Assembly: GCF_964355755.1 (NCBI RefSeq)
Contig: NC_092672.1
Coordinates: 1,550,001 to 1,614,000 of the forward strand
Length of the DNA stretch: 64,000 nucleotides
Direction of reading: 5' to 3'
From: Antedon mediterranea
Lineage: Eukaryota > Echinodermata > Crinoidea > Comatulida > Antedonidae
Each line of letters starts with the position of its first letter. Position 1 is the stretch's first letter. The notes beneath the pieces are model-generated. The model saw only the letters and a list, made by a program, of their open reading frames with translations. It searched no databases and was not told the DNA's origin. This document shows, piece by piece, positions 11,790 to 34,600 of the stretch. A program made the translations under genes and the position numbers.

Positions 11790-11861
11790 GTAAGATCATT
11801 TTACCTTTCCATTTATTATAATACACACACCGGAAGGAACCGAAGTGACTAGCTAGGTACA

Positions 11862-12335
11862 GCTAGGCCTAAACTTTAGTTTAGGGCTTTTTGCTATTGC
11901 TCTAACTAGGCCTAGGCCTGGGCTCACTCCTTCTAGGCTAGAGGGAGGTAGGCCTAGGTAGATACGTAGGGCTAGGTTAGCTTAGACTATTAGTCCATGG
12001 CTATCCCTAATTAGCCTACCCTAGCTAGGCCTAGTAGTAAGTTAGTAATACTAATATAGTACTAGGCCTAGTAGGCTAGGCCTGGCCTACTAACTAAAAC
12101 TACTACCTAACTAACTACTAGCTAGGCCTAGCCTAGGCCTACTGTAGTATAGTAAGAAGGCCTAAAACCTATCATAGAATACAGTGAGTAGGACCATTTA
12201 AACCAAGTTCTACTACAAAAAAACGAACAAAAAAATAATTAGTAGTTTAGGATAGGCTAGAAAGTAAAAAATAAACTTTTAATATGATAAAATAAATTGT
12301 TACTAGACTAGCCTAGGCCTACAAGCCTAGCTCGG
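11862..12335. repeat. AGGCCTAG-rich low-complexity block
   Basis: Dozens of overlapping AGGCCTAG, CTAGGCC and TAGGCTAG words make a self-complementary tract. It starts some 70 bp after the candidate donor at 11790. Similar tracts lie at 31905-32155 and 55366-55935. Confidence 0.8.
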
Positions 12336-12477
12336 GTATTACAAATATGTTGATAGGGACGTTTATATTTATTAATAACTTTTTTTGGTCATACATTGGA
12401 ATGATGCTTATTGCAACATTGACACAAACCAATCGGTAGTGCATTCTAATAATAAAAATACAAATATAAAACAATAC

Positions 12478-12718
12478 GCCTTTTTACGAAACGGAAGACA
12501 TTTCGATCGAAGACAAACAATGCAACGAAGCATAACCAACAGAAATAACATAAGCGTTTTAAGCCTATTTTCGGAGGACAAGTTACTTAAAAATCTGTAA
12601 ATCCTCAACAGGCAGTTGTATGAACAAAATTTTTGTTGTAAAATGTTCTGTTGGTTACGCTTCGTTGCACGGCATTGTTGTCATCGATTGAAGATGTCTT
12701 CCGTTTCGTATAAAAGGC
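12478..12718. mobile_element. Foldback MITE
   Basis: GCCTTTTTACGAAACGGAAG at the left is matched by its complement at the right end. The arms pair over about 65-70 bp (12478-12543 with 12646-12718), including GTTGGTTACGCTTCGTTGC. The loop is about 100 bp. No coding signal. Confidence 0.8.
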
Positions 12719-13539
12719 TTACTGTATTACAATTCAAAATTACCCATAATTAAATTACATTAAATACTTATAATGTTTTGTTAATTAATGATAGAACATA
12801 ATATTAAATAACCATGCCTTTTTGATATGTTTAAGACATTGGTTCTTGTTCATTCAAACAAATTTGTTTTATTTAGTTAAATTATGAATTAAAAGCCATT
12901 CTCCCAATGTTCGTGTCTTAGCCACTGATGGTATTCATTTTACATAAGTTAATATTATTTGGTTATTTCTAGGAAATAGGTCTTCCTGTTTATCTTGAGA
13001 AAGTCACCAGCAGATACATATCACAACTCACACACATTACAATCAGTACAGTAGAGTACCATCAAAACATGTTTTTGTCTTTCTTGTTCATTTTACGGTC
13101 ATAGCCCACAACCCAAAATTGGCAGATTTAAATTAAAAAATACTAGTGAATCACAAGTTGAATTTTAACACTTGAAGCTTGTCTGGATTAAGTTGAATAA
13201 CTACAAAAACATGTTATTGGTTTGGTTCAGTTACTCATGTTGTGTCTGATGTTGTGTCCTATTTTGTTAAGTTAGACACAAGGAAAGAAAGGCACAGATG
13301 ATGGTGTTTTAAATTATGTACTTTTAACAATGTAGACAATATTATGGTTCTTTATTACTTGGAGCAACTATTGCATTACAGAATAATAGTAATAGCATGT
13401 CGTGCTTAAAAGCAACATTGGACATTAAAGGAGAAAATTACTTTTCCTAAAAAAAGATCTATAGTTAGACCATGGCTAGAGGAAATACAAACAATGCTGT
13501 ACACACCAGATGGTTGTATCCACTCAGGTGTATACATCA

Positions 13540-14210
13540 GATACAGTATTCACTATAATATCTCTATGGAGTGGCACTTTCATAATGTTGTTTGTACCAT
13601 GGACCTATAAGTATAAATTATAGGTCCATATTTCATCATATTCATCCACTCTTTCCCCCTCCCCCTCTTTCGCCTTTCAGAATGTTGTTATCATTATAAT
13701 ATCTCTGGTTTACTTACATAGAGTGGCACTTTCATAATGTTGTTTGTGCATGAACCTATAAAGTATAAATTATAGGTCCATGTTTATTATTATTATTATT
13801 ATTATTTATTGCCAAAAACCAGTTACAAACAAACAAAACACAGAAACTAAGGGAGTAGGCAGGAACCTAAAAGTGAACCTAATCACTATAACAAGAGTTC
13901 AGGTTCCGTACTCCCAAAGTAACAACAATGATATAAAATAAACTATATAAAAATATTTAAAAAACAAATAGACTTGCTACATTCATATCCACTCTTTCCC
14001 CCTCCCCCTCTTTTGCCTTTCAGAATGATGTTATCATTATAATTAATATCTCTATAGTTTACATAGAGTGGCACTTTCATAATGTTGTTTGTACCATGAA
14101 CCTATAAGTATAAATTATAGGTCCATGTTTGTACCTAGTTCTCTTTCATCATATTCATTGATGTCCATACTTTTCCCCTTCCCCCCTCTTCCCCTTTCAG
14201 AATGTTATCA
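13540..14210. repeat. Triplicated ~190-bp module with acceptor-like pyrimidine tracts, one copy split by an insertion
   Basis: Each unit has GAGTGGCACTTTCATAATG, a hairpin of ATGGACCTATAA with its complement, and a C/T tract ending in CAG (tracts end at 13680, 14023 and 14200). The second unit is interrupted at about 13787-13978. It lies in the presumed first intron of the PI3-kinase gene. Confidence 0.8.
13787..13978 (-). mobile_element. Retroelement 3' tail inserted into the triplicated module
   Basis: The sequence starts with (ATT)n and, read on the - strand, ends in AATAAATAATAATAAT, as CR1/L2-like LINE tails do. The flanking copies of the module lack it, so its limits are visible by comparison. 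Confidence 0.55.
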
Positions 14211-14455
14211 CTGTAATTGTAATCGCTCTTTTCACCTCCTTGATCTGTTGTTGTTACAAATCGTCCAATTGGAAGAAACTATTGATGTGGTATGATATGA
14301 TGGTATCAAGTGTTTGTTTAAAAATCAATGAAGCATGACCAATTGTGTTGTTTACAATCTAACAGATGGGAAATATTCAACAATATTTGTTCAAAGACTG
14401 AGTTATTATACTGTATGTGCAAATGAATGTGTTGCACAGTTCCCAATGCAAAATA

Positions 14456-14588
14456 GTCTGTCCGTCTGTGTGTCCATCTGTCTGTTCGTCTGTTTGTCCA
14501 TCTGTTTGTCTGTCCACTTGTGTGTCAACCTGTCTTGTCTGTTTGTGTGTCAACCTGTCTGTCTTTCCGTCTGTTTGTCTGCTCAGTT
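14456..14588 (+). repeat. (GTCT)n-like microsatellite
   Basis: Imperfect GTCT/GTCC tetramers run for about 130 bp. The cysteine-rich frames across it are products of the repeat. Confidence 0.85.
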
Positions 14589-14589
14589 T

Positions 14590-16404
14590 TATATCATTGA
14601 ATGATGCTGTGAACCATTTCTGTCAAAATTTTGTCACCCTGAAGTCAAAGTTAGCCCAACTCAATGCTATGATAAATGTACCAGGTATTATTTTATAGTT
14701 TAAACCATGGAGAAACTTATTTCTCCACGTTTAAACTGTGTATAAACTTCCTTTAATTACCGACCCAACTTAAAACTAAATAGATGATGGTGGTTGAGTT
14801 TTTTTTTCTAAATTAAGAAATATCAAAAGTCAAAACAGAGCTGAAAACATTAAACAATCACAGAAATATCTACATTTATAAAACCTATTTTTGTCCACAT
14901 TTTTTTTTCTGACAAATTAAATTTTATTTGTCTGACCTTGTTTTTAAACTAGGTTCAGGTTGTTATTGGTTTCAATCAATATGATACATATGTGACCTTT
15001 CTGTGACCTTCGATCACTCTGGTAAACAAAACTTGAGTCACATGGCAGATTTTCTATTGGAGAAATTTAATTTTTTTGTAAATTTAAATCTCAATCAATA
15101 ATATTTATTGTCGGTGTATTATTTATAGGTGTTTATCAACTTTGTGGATAAAGCATACGTACACTTTTTACTAACACCTTCTCTCTCCCCCACTCCCCCT
15201 CTCAGAAAAAGAAGTGTGTTTTATTTAGAGCAAAGAGGAGGCACATAATCAATTATTTATTAATATCAATATAAGTAATTTAAAAAAAATAATAGTGATC
15301 TTATATTTTTATATCTATATCAATAATTGTTAGTGTAATTATGATGTGAAGCGCTTTGATCAATTAAATTGGAAAAGCACTGTATAATTATAAGCTATTA
15401 TTATTATTAATAGAATTGATGTATTGAACATTGTACACACACATGGCTATAATCATTCAATTTGCGGTATTACTATTGTTTTAAAAAGAAAAAAAATTGT
15501 GAAAGTTTTTATGCATTGTTCTTTGTTCTCATTGAAGCACTGACAATTGTATCTAATTACAGCTATCCTCCCCAAAACAGGAACTAAATTATTAATATAC
15601 AAACTTAGATAACACAATTGATTGGTTGTAATAGAAAGCAATCACAACATCCTCACACAAACATATTTGCAGCATTGTTATTGTCAAAACTAACTTTTCG
15701 GCTTAAGCAAACAATCAAAGGTGGTTTACTCTCGATATTGTCATGGGCGGTGATGCATGACCTTCTAGATATCCTTTTTTAAATGCTTCCTCATTCAAGA
15801 CTCTAATGCTGTAAACTGTTTTTTCCCATTTTGCGAGTTCTTCAAAACAACATTTGAGTCATGTAGCTGATTTTATTCACACTCAATACAGTTTTATTAA
15901 AATATTTACAAAAAATTGGGTGGGGGTGGGTGGAGTTTGAGTAAAGGCCAAAAGAACAGCGTCGCTGTACGACGAGGCCCAACGAGTCGTCTCGTCGGAA
16001 GAAAGTTAAACATGTTTACAGTTCTCCCGACGACCTAAAACTACACCCAACGCTATCTCAAGACTACTTGTTGTCTCATCGGGATTCAACACAGACAGCA
16101 CCGACTGGTCAAGACGTTTCGTCAGGCCTTAATAAGTTCGCGTTAACTGTGATTTAGTCCAGTACTTACTTTCAATACATAATTTAATCTCACCATGTCC
16201 ATGATCTTACACAGCATTTATTATTTCTGCTGTTAAATATTTTAAAGATTAGACAGGACACTTGGTATAACGCTTAAGTTGTGCTTTGTTCCTGTAATTA
16301 GTTGTCATTCTTTTCTTTTTTCCAATACTGTATGTTTCATTTTCATTTTCCCATCATTTCATGGTTATAAACTTAATTTAAAGTGTAGTAAAAGCAGTTT
16401 TTAT
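14590..16404. other. Intronic AT-rich sequence with one possible small inverted-repeat element
   Basis: Nothing coding is seen. A GC-richer patch at about 15952-16135 begins AAAGGCCAAAAGAAC and ends GTCAGGCCTTA, possibly a degenerate MITE. Confidence 0.4.
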
Positions 16405-16615
16405 GAGAATGAAAAAATTGATGACAAAACATGAATATTATTGAGAATATTGCAGAAATATTGATGACAAAACGTGAATATTGATGAAGACATGACATGA
16501 ATTTTAATGAGCACTTGACATGAATATTGATGAGCACTTGACATGAATATTGATGAGGACATAGCATGAATATTGATGAGGATGTATCATGAATATTAAT
16601 GAGGACATTGAATTT
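16405..16615. repeat. About 27-bp minisatellite (ATGAATATTGATGA core)
   Basis: Seven to eight units contain GACATGAATATTGATGAG with indels. The array ends about 115 bp before the first PI3-kinase coding exon. Confidence 0.8.
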
Positions 16616-16731
16616 TGTATGAATATGAGACTTCCTAGTGATGTACAGTATAAGCCATTACTCTTTGATAAATTAACAACAGTTTGGTTGTTTTTTTTTC
16701 TTATTAGGTTTTTTGATTTGTAACATTCACA

Positions 16732-28869
<12,138 letters not shown>

Positions 28870-28872
28870 ATA

Positions 28873-29170
28873 TTCAATGAATATTAACATATATATTATG
28901 AATATGCAGTGAATTAGATATACAATGAATGAATATTTCATGTATATCTTATGAATATTCAGTGGATTAGATATTCAATGAATGAATATTTTATGTAAAA
29001 CTTATGAATATGCAGTGAATTAGATATACAATGAATGGATATTTTATGTATACCTTATGAATATTCAGTGGATTAGATATTCAATGAATGAATATTTTAT
29101 GTGTATCTTATGAATATTCAGTGTATTAGGTATACAATGAATGGATATTTCATGTATATCTTATGAATAT
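28873..29170 (+). repeat. 53-bp minisatellite at the start of the PI3-kinase 3' UTR
   Basis: Five to six units contain TATGAATATTCAGTGGATTA. Two subtypes alternate (ATGCAGTGAATTAG and ATTCAGTGGATTAG), giving a 106-bp dimer. The array begins four bases after the stop codon. Confidence 0.85.
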
Positions 29171-30611
29171 TATCTTTATGCCAATTAGTTGATGTATAAT
29201 AATTGTGAAATATATTGTTTTTATAATGAAATACTCATTTGTGTGCAGTAATCTGTTTACACATATAAATACACCTATAAATAACGTTATTACAATTCCA
29301 AGTTATGGAGTGTAATACACACAATCTGGTTTTGTATATCTTTCCATGTATCTGTATACATATGTATACTTTGTATATATGCTCCTAGATAGCTTAATGA
29401 ATTGAATTATATTTATTAGCATAATTTCTGATTAATTTTAAATTATCATGGAGTGATTCTTATTGCTCAGATTAACAACATTGACTCTCAGACAAATGGG
29501 CATTTAGTTTCTGACCGTACAAAATGTAATTGTGACCACTGGTTGGTGGTACAGTAGGGGAGTGACAAACTCTTAGTTAGTAAATTAGGTAATTATTTAT
29601 TTTATATGATAATTTGCTTATTGTTATTATTTGTATACAAGTATTAAATTGTTTAGATAAATGTATTTTCTTAAGCGTGTTTCGTTACTATATTTTAATA
29701 ATGTGTCTAAATTAGCAGCATTTTTTATTTTAAATTTCAAGAATACTTTTTTTCTATATGGTATTAAGATTAACATTATATATTTGTTTGAAGGTTTGCT
29801 TGGCGAAATCAGTATGTTGATGATAATTATAAAATTTGCGGTACATCACAAATTGTTCTGAAAAGAAACTCAACTGTTTTTTTCAGAGAAACTCAACAGT
29901 TCTCACTTTTTTTTTTATCAAGATTAAATGTGCTTAATACATGCTAGTATTCGCTGTATTTTTGTTTGCCTAAATAAGTGTATTTAAAGAAAGTTATATT
30001 TGCTTTGCTTTTTTCAGTATTTGAAAAATTGTTAATAATTTATGTAGATTAAATTTGGAATTTTTTTTTTTTCAAAAAAGTTTTTTTTCCACAAAAAATT
30101 GTATTTTTCTTTTTTCAACTTTTATAATTGTATCGTAAAGAATGCTTCATGATTCCACGCTTATGCAAAAAAAACTGAATTTTATGATATTAAATGGAGT
30201 ACTGTGGTAAATATAGTACTATGTGTTGTCAGGACCAAAACATTGCTATGCATTTGACGGCTATGCAAACATGGCTGTAACATTACGGTGTATTTGTAGA
30301 CGCATTTTGTAAGAAAGATGTTTCAAATAACGTAGAGTGACTGTGTGTTTCTAAAATCAAGTGTTTGACTGTATCAAAAACTAATGATATTATACTAAAT
30401 ATATTAAGATATTGTTCCCTTCAAAATATGGGGTGGTTTTTTTTTCAGTTGAATATGTTATTCTATTGTCACATAATAGTTATTCTTTTTCACTAAAATT
30501 AAAAAATAAAAATATCTACCTGACAAAACTAATTTTTTTTTAAAGTGAAATCATATTTTTTCTTGGACAAAACATTTCATTTCAGAAGTGTTTATTCTTT
30601 AATTATTTTTG
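29171..30611. other. PI3-kinase 3' UTR and intergenic AT-rich sequence
   Basis: No gene is seen. The poly(A) site was not placed. A family B repeat copy lies at 30440-30600 (GTCACATAATAGTTATTC). Confidence 0.4.
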
Positions 30612-30715
30612 GCTAAAAAAATTGTGATATGCCCAAATATGGTAGTTATATGACATCATCGTGTCCATATATGGGAACGTCACAAACTAGTTTGATAGTG
30701 TGGACAGAGCCTAAG
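30612..30715. mobile_element. MITE family A copy 10 (left end lost)
   Basis: ATTGTGATATGCCCAAATAT core and right terminus GTTTGATAGTGTGGACAGAG. Confidence 0.75.
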
Positions 30716-31627
30716 TAAAATTGTAGAATTTTAAACGTTTATATAAATAGTTTAGATTGCAATGCCAATTATACATAATTCCACTTGTAACATAAAACAT
30801 TCGGAAGAAGGACTAATAATATAAATACACTAATGATCATTGTTATCATGCATAACAAATTATATAACCAACTAGATAAAACAGTACAAATGATGCAGTA
30901 CAAGTCTATGACGTAAAAACATAACTTATTATTTTTATAAGAATGTATTAGAATTTGATTGGTAAAAAGAAATTTATAACAAATAATTTAATTTGGTAAT
31001 ACATGTTTGTAAACAATGACATAGTTCATTTATAGTTTATTGTCTTTAGTTGTAAAAATGTGTAAAATGTGATGTCACAACTATTGATGTGTGTAGTATT
31101 AAAAGATATGTAGAGCGTATACCCCAGGGTGGGCTTATACCTGAGTAAGACGATTGTCTTTCTCCTCGTGTGTGTGTCTAAACGCTTTAATTTATATTTG
31201 CAGCTCTTGAATTTAATTTAATTTATAAATCTTAATTTAATATTTTTGGACCAAATCATGAAGAAAATGTATGTATCAATGGAAAATAACACATTTTTCT
31301 GTTTTATGTGATTTTTGTCACTATTAATTTTTTATTGAAAATAAGTGAATGTTTTGTTTGATTTTAATTTTAACTTGCAGATAAACTTATTTTGTATTAT
31401 TTAGAATCATTTTCTTATTATAGACAATATTGTATTTTCTGTTTTTTTCTTCGTAAATAAATTACAGTATATGAATAAATATTGAATATTGTTTTCTGTT
31501 CAGTGTACACTTTCTCCATTCGCGCCACCAGCAAACTGAGTTGATGAATATGCAACATATGATAATTAGTCGTGCCCTTTGACATCTATGCTCAGTACGC
31601 TAAGAAGAAGATACCAAACCTGCAAAG
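30716..31627. other. Intergenic to 5' flank of the ING gene
   Basis: Mostly AT-rich. A GC-richer segment near 31112-31140 (CCAGGGTGGGCTTATACCTG) resembles, inverted, 44475-44500 and may be a dispersed repeat. The last 120 bp before the ING start (31505-31627) are the likely promoter and 5' UTR (TTCGCGCCACCAGC), with no clear TATA box. Confidence 0.4.
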
Positions 31628-34600
31628 ATGGCGATGGCACTTTACCTTGAGCAATACTTAGACAGTAAGAAACATAGCCTAATCAATTTATTAAGCATTT
31701 AAAAGATATTAATACTAATTTATAATACTCCTTAATTACTTAGGTGTTTGTCAAATGCATTGTAATTGCCTTTTTGTAATCAAAATATGCTGTTTTTCAC
31801 TCCGGTTTTGGCTAGGTATCTTTTCACGCCTGACTGAGTTTTCGAAGGCCGCTGTGTGACGTGTGAACGTTTGAATGGTTTCGCGGGTGATTGAAATCCA
31901 CTTTAGTTTTTGGTCTAGGCTAGGCCTAGCTTGGAGGTCTAGCGTAATATTTGTTCCGCAAACTAGAGCATTATTACAACGTTAACATTTTTGCTGCACT
32001 CCCAGAAAAAAAAGGAATTTGCATACCACCATTCCATTTGCCAACAAATAGAATGGTGGTATTTGGGAATTCCATCCCATCCCTCCACGTACCTACCCAC
32101 GGTCCTAGATAGAGGCCTAGGGTAACTAGAGGCCTAGTATAGGCCTATTAGTATATGTCGTGATAAATAATGACATGCCACTAGCACTATACAGTTAATA
32201 TATGCCGATGACACAGTCATCACTGGATACATTACTGGCAATGATGAAACAAGCTATAGACAACTAGGATGTGATTTTTATCACTGGTGCTGCAATAACA
32301 ACCTGAAACTAAACATAAAGAAAACAAAAGAAATGCAAATTGATTTTAGGAAAATTAAAGAACCCTTAGAACCTCTGATTATAAATGAAAATGAGATTGA
32401 AGTAGTACTAGTAAATGAGTACAAATATCTGGGTTGTATAATTGACAATAAGCTAAATTGGATAAATAATGTAAATAAAGCCACATGCAAAGCCAACCAA
32501 AGGATGTTTATTTTAAGAAAAATGAAGTACCTACAAATTGACAAAACTATACTTAAATTGTTTTATAACTCTGTAATTCTCAGTGTAATACTTTTTTGTA
32601 ATGTTTGTTTTTATGGTAATACAATGCAAAAAGATAAAATTAAACTTAATCGAATAGGAAATAGAGCAATTAGACTAGTAGGAGAGCACTTACCTGATGT
32701 TGAATCCTTGTATAAAGAAAATGTGTTAAAAAAAGTAAAAAGTATCATTGATGATGAAACACATCCTCTTCACAAACAATTTGCTCTCATGAATTCTGGC
32801 ATAAGACTACGTGCACTTAATACCAAAACAAAACGGTTTAGGTGCTCGTTTGTACCTAATGCTATACACTTATATAACTCCAGAGTACAAAGGTAAAATG
32901 TAACCGATAATTTTTATCTAATTTTAACAATTTTTAGCCTCTTAACTTTTTGTGTGTTTTTTTGTAAATTGTATTTTATATTTTTGTATTTTGCCAGTTT
33001 TCAAATCACATTTCTGTTTTTTAAATGGACAATAAAGTATATATGACTATGACTACAGTATGACTATGACTATGATAGGCCTACTTGGTATGGTCATAAT
33101 AAGGTTTATCGGAAATAGCGTGCGCGATACACGCATGCTGGGACGGGTTTGGGAGCTAACGTCCCAAAACAAAACGTCCCAATCCCTTACCATCATTCAT
33201 GACGTTACTTGTGAAATCAGGCTATTTGCGATAAACCTTATTACGTTTTAATAATAATATTAAATATTATTTAGGCTCTCTTCCTTATTCAAATATTTGT
33301 ATTTTAATTTTTACGAAAAACAGTGGTAACTGGTAGGTAGGCTCTATCTCATGGTGGCATATTATATATACACCATAATATATATAGCCTAGGCATACAG
33401 TGAAAATTATTAGGTTATATGCATTATCATGCATATAACCTCTTGATTCTGTCAAAATCTTTATTTATTTATTCTTTCCTTAGCACTATTTTGTCCGTGA
33501 ATTATCTTGATATCAGTTTCATCTATCTAAGTCAATTTTTCAGAGTATATTCCTTATGGCCAGGAATCGATGTGGTTATATTTTCACGATGCGTAATCAA
33601 AAATTACGCGGTCTACGCAATCACGTTTGTAATCATATCTTCACAAGCATGAATCACAATTAAACAAAATTTGGTACTCATAAATTTCAGGTCATATTTC
33701 ATCATATGGCAATACAATTACGTGCGTAGCGCATATAACGCTTGCGTACGCGCGCTTAAAATGTTCAAAATTGTCAAAATTTATTTTCGATGAAATTAGA
33801 GTACGTTTCAGGCAATTTTAAGCGTTTAAAAAATTGCCATGAGTGCGCAGATTTTTGCACGCGCACTGCGCGTTATACGTTAATGCGCACTCTTTTTGTC
33901 CGATTTCGGTTGTACAACCTTTCTTTAATAATATCATCATATTTTATTCACTTTTCAACGCGTAATTGCCTTATACGAGCACGTCAAAAGTGACAGGCTA
34001 CGCATGTGTAAGTTAACAAAATGGTGAAAATATGCTAAATTTTAAAATTAATATAGATCGTCAGAATGCTCGGGAACACATATTTTTTATTTAATTTTCT
34101 TGAAGTGTATGTATCTTATGTATGATTTATTATTAAACTAAGGGAACAAAAGTTGATTAAGCCATAATTAATTGCATATTAAATTAAAAAAAATTCATTT
34201 CGACAATCAAACAAATTATGACATTTTCTTAGGCCAAAATAACAAACTTAACATTAACTTTCTTCCTTCAAAAGTTCATATATTAAAGTTAAAAGTATAT
34301 AGTTTGACAGTGCATCATTTTTGTACATTTTTAGAGATGTCATCATAGTAAAAAATTATAATTCATTGCGGTATGTAATAATCTATCTGCACCAAAGTGG
34401 TTACTGCATAGTAAATACACGGAGGAATTTTTCTACAATTTTTAGTCAGTTGTGTATGGCTCGGTGGTGTGTGCTCGTGTCTATGGCACTCAAGGTACCG
34501 AGATCGAGTCTCACCTTGGGAAACGAAATAAATTTTTTTTTTTATTATCCGTATTGTTTGTTCAAATTTATTTCTTAGTGTATATATTATACACATGATT

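Noticed and set aside
14335-14698. Cysteine-rich secreted-peptide-like frames
   Set aside because: The Cys-Val-Ser-Val pattern comes directly from the GTCT microsatellite.
15952-16135. Clear MITE with GGCC ends
   Set aside because: The ends match for only about seven bases and no target copies are visible, so it was kept only as a remark.
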